From the NCBI RefSeq assembly GCF_001636405.1, contig NZ_KV440950.1:2627712-2691711 (forward strand): a stretch of DNA of 64,000 bases. The letters run 5' to 3'. Origin of the DNA: Peribacillus frigoritolerans (GTDB taxonomy: Bacteria; Bacillota; Bacilli; Bacillales; DSM-1321). The notes beneath the pieces are model-generated. The model saw only the letters and a list, made by a program, of their open reading frames with translations, had not been told where the DNA came from and searched no databases. Of this stretch, positions 7,237-16,140 are shown piece by piece. Within the stretch, counting starts at the first letter, position 1. Each line of letters starts with the position of its first letter. Position numbers and translations under genes: made by a program.

Positions 7237-8031
7237 ATGAATATACGTGAATATTATCAGAAAACGAGCAATTCAAACTTTCATGCATCTTGGGTATCTC
7301 TTGTTTTGGCCGTTGTCTTTTTCATTTGCCATATTTTTGCGATGATTCCGGGCAATATATTATTGATAACTTCTCCTTTTATTTTCTTTAGCATTGCTCA
7401 ATTTGTCAGTCATCGTATATATGAAAATAGAATGAAGGAATTGCCTGAAGAACATATCGGGACGAATGCCGGGTTATTAAAAAATGAACATGTTTTATTG
7501 ACTTTTATGCCAGCACCGACTTTGCGACTGCTTCTCTTTGCGCCCGATGGGTCACTAATGGGCGAGGTACGTGATTTGAATATGAAGTGGTTCATGTGGA
7601 TGATTCCCAATTTCTTGTCGATGCTAATGGCCAAGCGATATGAACTGGTGGACCATGAGGGGCGTTTGCTGGCTAAGTACCATATCAACAGGGGGCTTTT
7701 CAACAAAATGACGATCCTGGATGATCAGGGCGGCATTATTGGATCGTATCAAGAAAATCGGTCATTCGTAAAGGTAAATGGAATGATCTATAAGGAAGAT
7801 GGTACGGAATGGATGCCAATTGAAACGCCGGGAAGTGTAAATTCTTTCGAGATTGCCACAAAAGGCGGGGAAAAGATCGCTTCATACCAAGAAGGCTGGA
7901 TGCCTTTGGAGTGGGGGAAACGATTCAAGACTAATACACCCATACTTTCTTTTTCATCGAATGTTGCTGAAATTCCTAAAATCATTGTCTTTGGGTTCTG
8001 TGCAGCCACGCTGAATCATCGTTCAAATTGA
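7237..8031 (+). CDS. Conserved-looking membrane protein of unknown function
   Basis: 264 residues. Two N-terminal hydrophobic segments (about 19-37 and 39-58) are followed by a soluble region of about 200 residues rich in beta-strand-like repeats: LLRLLLFAPDGSLMGEVRD, YELVDHEGRLLAKYHI, MTILDDQGGIIGSYQ and NGMIYKEDGTEWM. The recurring D.G.(L/I)(M/I)G.. pattern suggests a scramblase- or tubby-like barrel, but I do not recognise the family and assign no function. ATG at 7237 follows AAGGAGTGAGGAG. The leader contains possible alternating hairpins. It is probably monocistronic. Confidence 0.8.
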   Translation: MNIREYYQKTSNSNFHASWVSLVLAVVFFICHIFAMIPGNILLITSPFIFFSIAQFVSHRIYENRMKELPEEHIGTNAGLLKNEHVLLTFMPAPTLRLLLFAPDGSLMGEVRDLNMKWFMWMIPNFLSMLMAKRYELVDHEGRLLAKYHINRGLFNKMTILDDQGGIIGSYQENRSFVKVNGMIYKEDGTEWMPIETPGSVNSFEIATKGGEKIASYQEGWMPLEWGKRFKTNTPILSFSSNVAEIPKIIVFGFCAATLNHRSN

Positions 8032-8119
8032 CTACGGTTCCCCTTTAGCAAATCTTTTAAATACCTGATATAATAATAGGAGATACATAGATTAAATACA
8101 TAATAAAAAGGTGGTAAAT

Positions 8120-8692
8120 ATGAGTTTACTTAATGAGATTATGGATTATAATGAACAGTTTGTAGAAAAAGGTGAATATGTTAAGTATAGGACGGATAAG
8201 TTTCCTGAGAAACGTATGGTCATCATAAGCTGTATGGACACTCGGCTCGTTGAACTATTGCCAAAATCCTTGAATGTCAAAAATGGTGATGTCAAAATCC
8301 TGAAGACTGCCGGGGCAATCGTCTCCCACCCATTCGGAAGTGTCATGCGGAGTATCCTTGTTGCTATTTATGAGCTAAAGGCAGATGAAGTATTGGTCAT
8401 ACCTCACCATGACTGCGGGATGGCATCAGTCGATGCCGATGCTGTAATGGACAAGATGATCGAACGTGATATACCAAAGAGCACCATCGATACACTGGGA
8501 GCTGCAGGAATCGATATCCGCAGTTGGCTTCGCGGATTTGATGATGTTTATGAAAGTTGTAAGAACAGCGTCGAAGTGATTAAAGGACATCCATTGATTC
8601 CTAAAAATATTCCTGTGCATGGTCTAATCATTTCGCCTGATACAGGGAAGCTGGAATTAGTAGTAGATGGGTATTCGCAAGAACAAAAATAA
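8120..8692 (+). CDS. Beta-class carbonic anhydrase (YtiB-like)
   Basis: A 190-residue zinc enzyme that interconverts CO2 and bicarbonate. Beta-class ligands are visible: Cys38-x-Asp40-x-Arg42 (CMDTR) and the pair His96/Cys99 in PHHDCGM. The length and motif spacing fit the short Bacillus YtiB group. ATG at 8120 is preferred to GTG at 8111 because AAGGTGG lies 6 bases before it. In B. subtilis a similar gene lies near the purine permease gene ytiP/pbuO, and here the next gene is also such a permease, which supports the assignment. It ends at a clear terminator. Confidence 0.9.
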   Translation: MSLLNEIMDYNEQFVEKGEYVKYRTDKFPEKRMVIISCMDTRLVELLPKSLNVKNGDVKILKTAGAIVSHPFGSVMRSILVAIYELKADEVLVIPHHDCGMASVDADAVMDKMIERDIPKSTIDTLGAAGIDIRSWLRGFDDVYESCKNSVEVIKGHPLIPKNIPVHGLIISPDTGKLELVVDGYSQEQK

Positions 8693-8706
8693 TATATTCA
8701 TCGAGG

Positions 8707-8735
8707 CTGTCGGGAGCATTTCCGACAGTTTTTTT
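8707..8735 (+). terminator. Terminator of carbonic anhydrase gene
   Basis: ctgtcgg (8707-8713) pairs with ccgacag (8722-8728), followed by seven T residues. Confidence 0.9.
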
Positions 8736-8848
8736 CAAATTTTTATCCTTGCTATTTATTTTTATCCTTTTTTTTGTTAAAATCGCCAAGTGTAGTTTGT
8801 CACTAATACAAACGGGTGGGCGAGGGATAAATTTGATAAGGATACAAC

Positions 8849-10150
8849 ATGAAGAAATTAAACTTGGAAACGTTTTTTCATTTTTCCGACTATGGAACGA
8901 ATGGGAAACGTGAAATCCTTGCTGGAGTGGTCAGCTATTTTACGATAGTCTATATTCTCATCGTGAATTCCCTGATTTTATCGGAAGCGGGCATACCGAT
9001 TAATGCTGCAGTGATTGCCACGATTCTTTTATCTGCTTTTAGCTGTATCATGATAGGGCTTTGGGCGAATGTCCCAATCCTTCTCGTTCCAGGAATGGGC
9101 GTCAATGCCCTATTTGCTTATACCATGGTTCAAGGAATGGGTCTATCTTGGCAATCGGCTCTTGGTGCTGTGTTTATCTCGGGGGTAATTTTTGTAATCA
9201 TCGCTTTTACAAAATACTCGAAGATCATCAGTGATTCGATTCCAAGTTCGATAAAAGAAGCCATATCTGTTGGTCTTGGCTTATTCTTGATGCTGATCGG
9301 ACTTGAAAAGGGCGGGATAATCACAAGAGGTTCATCATCAATCGTCGCACTGGGAGATTTAAGCGATCCGGCGGTGTTTGCAACGGTGTTGACCTTTTTA
9401 CTGGCAATCACGCTTTTCATCAAGAATATCCCCGGTAATTTCATGATAACCATCCTGGCAGGCAGCCTCATTGCCTATTGGTTCGGGACGGTTCAACTAT
9501 CGGAAATCCATTTTTCAGGCGTAAATACAGCTTCATACGGAGATCTCTTCTTTTCATTATCGTTCTTGGAAGCGAACCGGATTGAATTCTGGATAAGTGT
9601 ATTTGCGATGACGATGGTTCTTGTTTTTGAAAATATTGGTCTTGTACACGGGCATGTAGACAGTATCAACCGCCAGGATGCCTATAAAAAGTCGCTACAG
9701 GCGACTAGTGTATCCGTTTTGTTTTCAGGTTTATTCGGTTCGAGTCCTACTGTTGCTACAGTTGAAACGGCAGCAGGAATCGCATCAGGAGGCAGGACTG
9801 GTTTTACTTCAGTGGTGACGGGCGTGCTATTCATTCTATCACTGCTATTTATACCGGTGATTAAAGTAATCCCTGATAGCGCCATTGCCCCCATCTTGAT
9901 TATCATTGGCATTTTGATGCTCGGAAATATAAAAAAGCTGGATTTCAGCGATTTAACCGAGAGCATACCTGCAATCATGATCATCACGATCATTCCTTTC
10001 ACATACAGTATTGCCGATGGAATGGCATTCGGTTTCATCCTGTACCCATTCTTGAAGCTTGTAACCGGAAAAGCGAGAGAAGTGTCAGCCCCGATGTATG
10101 TGAGTGCCGGAATGTTTATCGTCTATTTCATCATTGGTATGATCGGTTAA
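8849..10150 (+). CDS. pbuO: NCS2-family guanine/hypoxanthine permease
   Basis: A 433-residue transporter with 12-14 predicted membrane segments, of the AzgA-like branch of NCS2 (PbuG/PbuO in Bacillus), importing hypoxanthine and guanine by proton symport. Family signatures: LVPGMGVNALFAYT (about residues 76-89), VGLGLFLMLIGLEKGGI, VFENIGLVHGHV and GSSPTVATVETAAGIASGGRTG (a substrate-site helix). ATG at 8849 has AAGGAT upstream. No purine riboswitch aptamer was seen in 8736-8848, unlike pbuG of B. subtilis, and this favours PbuO. The name is based on family and neighbourhood, not on a phylogeny. Confidence 0.9.
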   Translation: MKKLNLETFFHFSDYGTNGKREILAGVVSYFTIVYILIVNSLILSEAGIPINAAVIATILLSAFSCIMIGLWANVPILLVPGMGVNALFAYTMVQGMGLSWQSALGAVFISGVIFVIIAFTKYSKIISDSIPSSIKEAISVGLGLFLMLIGLEKGGIITRGSSSIVALGDLSDPAVFATVLTFLLAITLFIKNIPGNFMITILAGSLIAYWFGTVQLSEIHFSGVNTASYGDLFFSLSFLEANRIEFWISVFAMTMVLVFENIGLVHGHVDSINRQDAYKKSLQATSVSVLFSGLFGSSPTVATVETAAGIASGGRTGFTSVVTGVLFILSLLFIPVIKVIPDSAIAPILIIIGILMLGNIKKLDFSDLTESIPAIMIITIIPFTYSIADGMAFGFILYPFLKLVTGKAREVSAPMYVSAGMFIVYFIIGMIG

Positions 10151-10157
10151 AATTCAA

Positions 10158-10202
10158 AAGAGCGGTTGGAATGAGTTAATTCTTATTCCAACCGCTCTTC
10201 TT
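10158..10202 (+). terminator. Terminator of the purine permease gene
   Basis: Perfect arms agagcggttggaat (10159-10172) and attccaaccgctct (10185-10198) with a 12-base loop and a T-rich tail. Confidence 0.9.
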
Positions 10203-10332
10203 ATTGTTTTTTTCGTCGAAAAAAATGAATTTAATGTGATTTACGCGATGACACATCCATCTTGAAAATGCTATGATATAGAATATTAAAAAAATGATAA
10301 ATGACAAGCAGCATATTAGAGGATGTGACAGG

Positions 10333-11322
10333 ATGATTATTGAAGGTTTAAAAAGCCATGGTTCAGGAAATGATTTCTTGATAATTGATGAATTGACTAC
10401 GACCCTGACGTTTACGGAAGAAGAGCGGAAAAATTTCGCGAAGGCCCTATGCAATCGGGAGAGGCTCGGAGCGGATGGTATTTTGTTCGTAATGAAAAGT
10501 GAACATGCTGATTGCCGGATGCGTGTCTTTAATGCGGATGGATCGGAAGCCTCGATGTGCGGCAACGGACTTCGCTGTGTTGCACGTTACGCGAACGATG
10601 TTCTGGGGCTAGATAAAATGATAGTGGAAACCATGAAGGCAAATTTACTAGTCGAAAAAACGGAAGATATTTATGAGGGCATTCCGACTTTCAAGGTGGA
10701 AATTTCCCCGGTAAGTTTTAATGTGAAGGATCTACCTCTTGTATTGGCTAAAGATCAGCTGCAAAACGAAACATTGCCGGAACTGCATGATACCCTGCTA
10801 TTTTCGGCATTGGCGGTTCCTAATCCACATTTGATCACACTCGTCGATAGTGATGTTTTACAAAGTGATTTGCAGGAAAAACTTTCAACAAAGGTCAATC
10901 AACCGAATGAACTTTTCCCTGATGGTGTCAATGTCAGCTTTGTGAAAGAGTTGGAACCAGGGAGCATTTATGTGCGGACATTCGAACGTGGAGTAGGCTT
11001 CACGAATGCATGTGGAACGGCGATGTCGGCTTCTAGCCTAGTAACATGCTCTGTTGGTTTAAACGCATTGGAAAGTGAAATATCTGTCTACAATAACGGC
11101 GGAAAAGTTAAATGCGTGGTCCACCATGATGTAGAAAGCCAAACGTATTCAATTGATTTAATCGGGAATGCAACCTATGAATTCAAGGTATCGATTGAAA
11201 TAGACTTAGATCAGCCTGAAAAATTTGAAATGCTTGAAAAAGAGGATTTTGAATTGGAAACAAGCTTATATGCCAAGCTGCAGGATGAAGTGCAAAGTTA
11301 TTTGAGAACAAAATTATTATGA
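10333..11322 (+). CDS. dapF: Diaminopimelate epimerase
   Basis: A 329-residue PLP-independent epimerase converting LL- to meso-diaminopimelate in the lysine and peptidoglycan pathway. Both catalytic cysteines are present: Cys76 in SMCGNGLRC and Cys227 in NACGTAMS. Substrate-site words GSGNDF and FERGVG are intact. ATG at 10333 (MIIEGLKSHG) is chosen because AGAGG lies about 10 bases upstream and the family begins there; the earlier ATG at 10294 has no ribosome site. The protein is longer than the roughly 284-residue B. subtilis DapF because of a C-terminal acidic extension after about residue 280. Confidence 0.95.
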   Translation: MIIEGLKSHGSGNDFLIIDELTTTLTFTEEERKNFAKALCNRERLGADGILFVMKSEHADCRMRVFNADGSEASMCGNGLRCVARYANDVLGLDKMIVETMKANLLVEKTEDIYEGIPTFKVEISPVSFNVKDLPLVLAKDQLQNETLPELHDTLLFSALAVPNPHLITLVDSDVLQSDLQEKLSTKVNQPNELFPDGVNVSFVKELEPGSIYVRTFERGVGFTNACGTAMSASSLVTCSVGLNALESEISVYNNGGKVKCVVHHDVESQTYSIDLIGNATYEFKVSIEIDLDQPEKFEMLEKEDFELETSLYAKLQDEVQSYLRTKLL

Positions 11323-11330
11323 AATTTTCA

Positions 11331-11375
11331 AACTGCAGGCGAACTCGAAAAAAACGAGTTTACCTGCAGTTTTCT
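11331..11375 (+). terminator. dapF terminator, same hairpin type as 6481-6527
   Basis: aactgcaggcgaactcg pairs with cgagtttacctgcagtt across an A-rich loop, followed by a T-rich tail. It leads directly into a GC-rich repeat copy. Confidence 0.85.
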
Positions 11376-11560
11376 TATTTGAAAAAAGTTGCAGTTGATT
11401 TCAGAGATCCGTTCGCTTTCCGCCGACTGTCTGCCAAGCCTCCTCGGCTAAAAGAGCCTGTGGGGTCTCGACTAGCCAGTTATTCGGCAGGAGTGTCGCA
11501 AATTTCTTCCATCCATTAAGGATTACAGGAAAAAAACTGAAGGATAAACTAGTCTTAAAT
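11376..11560. repeat. Third, diverged copy of the 6512-type repeat
   Basis: It shares, in the same order, cagttgatttcag, ctttccgccgactg, tgccaagcctcctcg, ctagccag, attcggcaggagtgtcgcaaattt and a final ttaagga..acag block with the copies at 6512-7018. Its inner stem differs (ggctaaaagagcc). Together with the two smaller repeats that follow, it fills 11323-11853. Confidence 0.85.
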
Positions 11561-11608
11561 AGGATTCGGAATAAGACGAGCCAGCAGTTTTTTCTTTTAA
11601 TACACAAA

Positions 11609-11711
11609 GTTGATAGGAACGGAAGGCGCGAGACTCCAAAAGCGAGTCCAAGGGAGACCCCACAGGCGCAAGACCGCCCGCGGAAAGCGAGTGCCCTACG
11701 TTCCAATCAAC
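11609..11711. repeat. GC-rich palindromic Bacillus-type repeat
   Basis: It starts gttgat, contains GGAAGGCGCGAGACTCC, GGGAGACCCCACAGGCGC and CCGCGGAAAGCGAGTGCC, and ends atcaac. It is the same family as 253-325 and 58134-58258. Confidence 0.8.
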
Positions 11712-11743
11712 GATCAGAATTACTAACCTTCAAAAAAATGTTC

Positions 11744-11850
11744 GAGTTAATTTCAGAAGTCCGCTCCCTAACCGCTCGACCGTCTGCAAGCTGCATCAAA
11801 GCAAAAACCGCCCGCGGAAAGCGCATTTCTAGGGAAACTTTCCATCTTAC
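11744..11850. repeat. Degenerate GC-rich repeat copy
   Basis: It begins like the 6512-type unit (gagttaatttcagaagtccgctccc) and ends like the palindromic family (accgcccgcggaaagcgcat), so it looks like a chimera or a decayed copy. It abuts the end of ligD. Confidence 0.6.
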
Positions 11851-11853
11851 CAA

Positions 11854-13698
11854 TTAGTTATTGATCTTTTTTTGTTTTAGGAACGACAATACTTCCAAAA
11901 AGGCTGGTCCATTATCCACCAGTCGGTATTCCATAAACGCACACCCGTCCCTTTTTATTCTGTTTGGTATGGTTTCAATCGTAAAGTCCTTTAACTGGAG
12001 ACTTTCGTTCACTTCCTCCCAAAACAAAGGTGTAGCCACACCAGCGAAAGAATTTCCCCGTGGGGAATAAGGAAGAATGATGGTTTTTCCTTCACTATGC
12101 TGCACAAAGTCCAAGTAAAGTCGATTATGCCGATTTATTTTCATTCTTTCCGTTGTAAAATCATTCGGGTGGGAACTTGTTAAATAATCACCGAGAAAGT
12201 CAGTGAATATGCGTGTCTCCTGATAAGTAAATGTGTCTTCAGGCAGAGGGATGTGAATCTGCAGTCCTTTGTTACCTGAGGTTTTTACAAAAGCTTTTAT
12301 CCTTAATGATTCCATCACCTTTTTTATTTCCTGTGCAGCCTTTACCGCAAAGGAGAAATATTCGATGGAAGGAGGATCCAAGTCCAGGACGATTTCGTCG
12401 GGTCTTGTTTTACCGGCTTTCTGAAATGGGGCATGAAATTCCAATGCAAGTTGATTACCAAACCAAAGTAAAGTTTCAATGTCGTTACACAGCATATACT
12501 CGATATCCTCATCCATGAACGTTTTAATAAAGTCCGGCGCATAATCAGGTTTGTTTTTTTGGAAAAATCTTTCTTTATCCAAAGTTCCATGAGGATAGCG
12601 GATCGTTGTAAGAAGCTTATCCTTCAAGAATGGTAAGAAGAAAGCTGAAACCTCCCGTAAATAATGAAGATATTCTACTTTTACCACCTGTTTACCTTCT
12701 GTTTTCCAAAGCGGTTTATCCCTGGAAGTTATTTGTACAGTCTCTGGAAATGTATATTGCCCTAGCACGAATTTCTCCCAGGTACATTCGTCGGGGGAAG
12801 TTTGTAAAAGCCACTGCGAAAACTGAGGTTCACGCAATTCATTTTCCTCATATACGTGTAAAAATTGAACTTCAATGCAAATGGATGGATGGATATAAAA
12901 AAAATGTGCGTCTTCGTCTGATGCATTTTGCTTGATCAATTGATGCAATATACTTTTATCTCTAGCACTCAGTCCATTTTTGACACTTCCGATTTTCGTT
13001 ACGGCACCTTCTTTGAATACTGCAAGGGAAACGTAGCCATTTTCTTTGTGCAATGCTGTGATGAAACAAGAAACGGTCTTCCAATTTTTCACCTTAATCC
13101 AAGATGTTGTACGTCTTCCTTCTTGCCAAGCACCCCGAATTTCCTTGGCGACAATCCCTTCGCCATCTAACAAGGTGACCTTATTCAAGGCAATATCCAA
13201 AACGTCAAAACTCTCTATTAATTGTATCAAAGCCTTATCGTTGGGATCAGGAGTAGGAAGACCGAGTTTTTCCCCCATATTCAACATCAATTCCCTTCGT
13301 TCCACCATAGGTTTATCCGCTACGTCTTTTCCGCTGATGCGAAGCAGGTCAAACGCTATAAACCGACATGGGGAAAAACGGGCATTTTCTGAAATTAAGG
13401 ATTGTTTCCCAAGGCGTCCTCGCCACTGTATTTGAAAAAAGTCCGCTTTCGCCTGATTCGTAAGCCAGACCAATTCTCCATCTAACTGAAGCGGGAGATA
13501 ATCTTCCAGGTCCAGGTCTTTGATGTAAGCTATGATTTCTGGGAATTGAGGTGATAATTCCTTTTCATTCCGACTCGAAATGCTTATGGTATCGGAGTCT
13601 ATCGTTAAAATAGCCCTAAAGCCGTCATATTTGACTTCATAACGCCAATCCTTGGAGTTGGGGGCTTCAGGGTAATAGGTAGGCAGCATCGGTTTCAT
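11854..13698 (-). CDS. ligD: ATP-dependent DNA ligase LigD (ligase-polymerase)
   Basis: A 614-residue bifunctional enzyme of bacterial non-homologous end joining. The ligase domain comes first (residues about 1-290), with catalytic Lys23 in EVKYDGFRA (KxDG), and GEGIVAKEIRG and WIKVKNW further on. The archaeo-eukaryotic primase-type polymerase domain is C-terminal (about 330-600), with the metal-binding DLDPPS near residue 437 and the KTSGNKGLQIHIPL region. There is no 3'-phosphoesterase domain, as in B. subtilis YkoU. The gene is divergent from ku with 150 bases between. In B. subtilis this pair protects germinating spores and is made in the forespore. I did not find a convincing SigG promoter by eye. 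Confidence 0.95.
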   Translation of the reverse strand: MKPMLPTYYPEAPNSKDWRYEVKYDGFRAILTIDSDTISISSRNEKELSPQFPEIIAYIKDLDLEDYLPLQLDGELVWLTNQAKADFFQIQWRGRLGKQSLISENARFSPCRFIAFDLLRISGKDVADKPMVERRELMLNMGEKLGLPTPDPNDKALIQLIESFDVLDIALNKVTLLDGEGIVAKEIRGAWQEGRRTTSWIKVKNWKTVSCFITALHKENGYVSLAVFKEGAVTKIGSVKNGLSARDKSILHQLIKQNASDEDAHFFYIHPSICIEVQFLHVYEENELREPQFSQWLLQTSPDECTWEKFVLGQYTFPETVQITSRDKPLWKTEGKQVVKVEYLHYLREVSAFFLPFLKDKLLTTIRYPHGTLDKERFFQKNKPDYAPDFIKTFMDEDIEYMLCNDIETLLWFGNQLALEFHAPFQKAGKTRPDEIVLDLDPPSIEYFSFAVKAAQEIKKVMESLRIKAFVKTSGNKGLQIHIPLPEDTFTYQETRIFTDFLGDYLTSSHPNDFTTERMKINRHNRLYLDFVQHSEGKTIILPYSPRGNSFAGVATPLFWEEVNESLQLKDFTIETIPNRIKRDGCAFMEYRLVDNGPAFLEVLSFLKQKKINN

Positions 13699-13848
13699 TT
13701 TTGTATTTACCTCCGCAAATAATTGATAACATTATTTTGCCAAAAAAACGAAGTGTTAGAGTTGGCAATTGTTTTTTCGGTTTTTTTTGAACAAAGGGGA
13801 ATAATAAAATTGTTCTTCTCATCAAAAATAAGTTATGAGGTGACGAAT

Positions 13849-14691
13849 ATGCATACGATGTGGAAGGGGAGCATATCATTCGGTTTGGTGAACATTCCGA
13901 TCAAACTTCATGCTGCAACGGAGGATAAGGATATATCTTTAAGGACGTTGCATAAGGAATGTCATACACCGATTAAATACGAGAAGGTTTGTCCAGTATG
14001 CGAGAAAGAAGTGGGGAAGGATGATATAGTCCGCGCTTTTGAGTATACAAAGGGAAAGTTTGTTGTATTGGAAGACAATGAACTAGAACAACTGAAAAAA
14101 CAAAACGAAGAAAAAGCCGTGAAAATCGTGGATTTCGTTAAAATTGAAGAAATAGATCCCATTTATTTTAACCGGAGTTATTACATGTCCCCAAATGACG
14201 GGGGGATAAAAGCTTATTCCCTTTTGAGGCAGGCCCTCAAGGAATCGAATAAGGTTGGGTTGGCAAAAATCATCATTCGCTCCAAAGAACAAATGGCGGT
14301 AATTCGAGTCGTTGATAATACCTTGGTCATGGAAACGATTCATTATCCGGATGAAGTCCGCTCCACAGCGGATGTTCCGAATATCCCTGCCTATGATACC
14401 ATTGTAAAAAAAGAAATCGATACTGCCGTATTATTGATAGATCAATTAACGACCACATTCGATCCGACGAAATACACCGATGACTATCGAACCGCGTTAC
14501 TAGAATTGATTGAATCGAAGAAAACGGGACAGACGACGGTTACAGCGAAAACAAAAGAACCAGTTTCCAACAATGTAACCGATTTAATGGAGGCATTACA
14601 AGCATCCATAGACCGTACAAAACATGATGAACCGGAAAAGAAAAAGACGACCCGAAAGAAAGCGGCACCGAAAAAAAAGAAACAAGCGTAA
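13849..14691 (+). CDS. ku: Ku-type DNA end-binding protein
   Basis: A 280-residue homodimeric ring protein that binds DNA ends and recruits LigD. It begins MHTMWKGSISFGLVNIPIKL, a classic bacterial Ku start, and contains the CHTPIKYEKVCPVCEKEV zinc-ribbon-like cysteines (C-x14-C-x2-C type) and KGKFVVLEDNELE. The C-terminus is lysine-rich (KKKTTRKKAAPKKKKQ), as in Ku proteins whose tails aid DNA binding. ATG at 13849 follows GAGGTGACGAAT; a 42-residue in-frame upstream extension is not Ku-like and is rejected. It is divergent from ligD. Confidence 0.95.
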   Translation: MHTMWKGSISFGLVNIPIKLHAATEDKDISLRTLHKECHTPIKYEKVCPVCEKEVGKDDIVRAFEYTKGKFVVLEDNELEQLKKQNEEKAVKIVDFVKIEEIDPIYFNRSYYMSPNDGGIKAYSLLRQALKESNKVGLAKIIIRSKEQMAVIRVVDNTLVMETIHYPDEVRSTADVPNIPAYDTIVKKEIDTAVLLIDQLTTTFDPTKYTDDYRTALLELIESKKTGQTTVTAKTKEPVSNNVTDLMEALQASIDRTKHDEPEKKKTTRKKAAPKKKKQA

Positions 14692-14692
14692 A

Positions 14693-14745
14693 CAGGAAGC
14701 TGAGCGGAAGACGAATGATGTCGCTCGGCTTTCTGCTTGTTTTTG
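14693..14745 (+). terminator. ku terminator
   Basis: A 14-base stem with three G-T pairs (caggaagctgagcg with cgctcggctttctg), followed by cttgttttt. Confidence 0.8.
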
Positions 14746-15162
14746 CAAGGAATCAGGCTTCTAATAAGATGAAAAGGTCTTGATAAAGAGGGGAGGAAAG
14801 TACAAATAGGTGAGTCGATCACGATGCAAGAAACTGAATGGAATTACAGGAAATTAGTGGATATTAACGAACGCAAAAAAAATTCGCTCCCTAAAGAGCG
14901 ACAATGAGGAATTCAATCGTGAAAATCAACATATAGGCGAACGGTTGTAGTTTTCGACTATATATTGTGTTTATATTCTACCATATTTAATTCTGAAATA
15001 GCAACTAAATTACTGAAACTAACCTATGAATTTTTCTGGAAATCAATGATATTTCGCCCATTAACCCCGCATATGGCTTTTTCATTTCATATACATATAA
15101 AAAGGTACTGAATAAAATGGATTTTTAGTATAATTTATACATATAGATGATATAAATTTAAT
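14746..15162. other. Gene-free gap between ku and the MOSC gene
   Basis: Apart from a short hairpin (tcgctccctaaagagcga, near 14883-14905) and an AT-rich stretch that probably holds the MOSC gene promoter (tttttagtataatttatac near 15122), I see nothing here. A 27-codon ORF near 14824 has only a weak ribosome site and is not called. Confidence 0.5.
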
Positions 15163-15831
15163 ATGAATGGAAGATGCAAAATGGAAAATGGAAAAATCAA
15201 ATCACTAAATGCGGGAAAGCCGAAACATGAAATTTTTTCGAATATCGATATCTTTTCAGCCATGGATAAACAAGCACAGGATAATTTGAAAGTGACTAAA
15301 GCTGGCATAATCGGTGATGGTATCGGTAATGTAAAGTTCCATGGAGGTCCTGATCGGGTTTTGTGCTTTTACCCATTTGAGCATTATTCATTATGGAATG
15401 AAAAATTCTCTAAAAAGCTGGGTATCCCTGCATTTGGTGAAAATTTAACTATAGCGGGGATGAGGGAAGAAACAACGTATATCGGCGATATATATCAAAT
15501 AGGCGATGTGATTGTTCAAATTAACCAAGGGAGGATACCTTGTTCGACCATTTCCCTATTCAATCAAGAACCTAAGTTTTTGGAACTCGTGCTGAAAACG
15601 AGTTTCACTGGTTATTTTGCAAGAGTACTTCAAGAAGGAACGATAAATAAACAAAATGAGATTGTGCTGATAGATCGTCAACAAGAAAAAATTTCTGTCC
15701 ATTACGCAGCAGAGGTCATCCTTCATAAACGGGATGGGCTTGAAGGTGCTAAGGCTTTACTTACACTAGACTCGTTAGCGGAAGAATGGAAACAAAAGAT
15801 TTTGAAGAGGGTTCAAGCAGCAAAAGATTGA
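15163..15831 (+). CDS. MOSC-domain protein (YflK/YiiM-like)
   Basis: A 222-residue MOSC (molybdenum cofactor sulfurase C-terminal) protein. Family features visible are FHGGPDRVLCFYPFEHY, FGENLTIAGM (the GENL motif), GDVIVQINQGRIPCSTIS with the conserved cysteine, and TGYFARVLQEG. Members such as E. coli YiiM bind molybdenum cofactor and reduce N-hydroxylated compounds; YflK is the Bacillus relative. The start could be ATG 15163 or ATG 15181. Neither has a strong ribosome site, and the later one leaves MENGKIKSLNAGKP, closer to the family start. It stands alone ahead of the S-box region. Confidence 0.85.
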   Translation: MNGRCKMENGKIKSLNAGKPKHEIFSNIDIFSAMDKQAQDNLKVTKAGIIGDGIGNVKFHGGPDRVLCFYPFEHYSLWNEKFSKKLGIPAFGENLTIAGMREETTYIGDIYQIGDVIVQINQGRIPCSTISLFNQEPKFLELVLKTSFTGYFARVLQEGTINKQNEIVLIDRQQEKISVHYAAEVILHKRDGLEGAKALLTLDSLAEEWKQKILKRVQAAKD

Positions 15832-15875
15832 ATGATTTTTGCAAAAGTGAAAAAAATGTCGATCAGGTATTGAAA

Positions 15876-15907
15876 TTGACAGACTATTAATGTAAATTAA
15901 ATATAAT
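15876..15907 (+). promoter_or_regulatory. Probable promoter of the yitJ-metH transcript
   Basis: TTGACA at 15876-15881 and TATAAT at 15902-15907. The spacer is 20 bases, longer than the usual 17, so the true -35 or -10 may be shifted by a few bases. The S-box begins about 40 bases later. Confidence 0.5.
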
Positions 15908-15944
15908 CAAATTTTGAAATCTTATGAAAATTATATAAATGGAT

Positions 15945-16042
15945 CTTATCGAGAGAGGTGGAGGGACTGGCCCGAAGAAACCTCAGCAACCAGCTTACGC
16001 AAAGGTGCTAAATCCAGCAAGCAGAGCTTGATAGATGAGGAG
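15945..16042 (+). promoter_or_regulatory. SAM (S-box) riboswitch
   Basis: The S-box core is clear: cttatcgagagaggtggaggga, then ctggcccgaagaaacctcagcaacc, then aggtgctaaatccagcaag, closing with gatagatgagg. These are the conserved segments of the class I SAM riboswitch. With SAM bound, the following terminator (16051-16080) forms and transcription stops; without SAM an antiterminator allows expression of yitJ-metH. It occupies most of the 309-base gap 15832-16140. Confidence 0.95.
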
Positions 16043-16050
16043 AATGTTTC

Positions 16051-16080
16051 AAAAACCTTCTTCTTTGAGAAGGTTTTTTT
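16051..16080 (+). terminator. S-box regulated terminator
   Basis: aaaaaccttct pairs with agaaggttttt, followed by T residues. It sits 9 bases after the aptamer and is the expression platform. Confidence 0.9.
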
Positions 16081-16140
16081 CCTTTTCTCTCATACTCATA
16101 GAATACGACAAAAACAGGATTGTTTTTGAGAGAGGGTGTA

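Noticed and set aside
8736-8848. Search for a purine riboswitch before the purine permease gene
   Set aside because: The conserved purine aptamer junction words are absent; only a short gtttgt/acaaac stem is seen.
14824-14907. A 27-codon ORF beginning MQETEWNYRK
   Set aside because: Weak ribosome site (AGGTGA) and no recognisable relative; too short to support.
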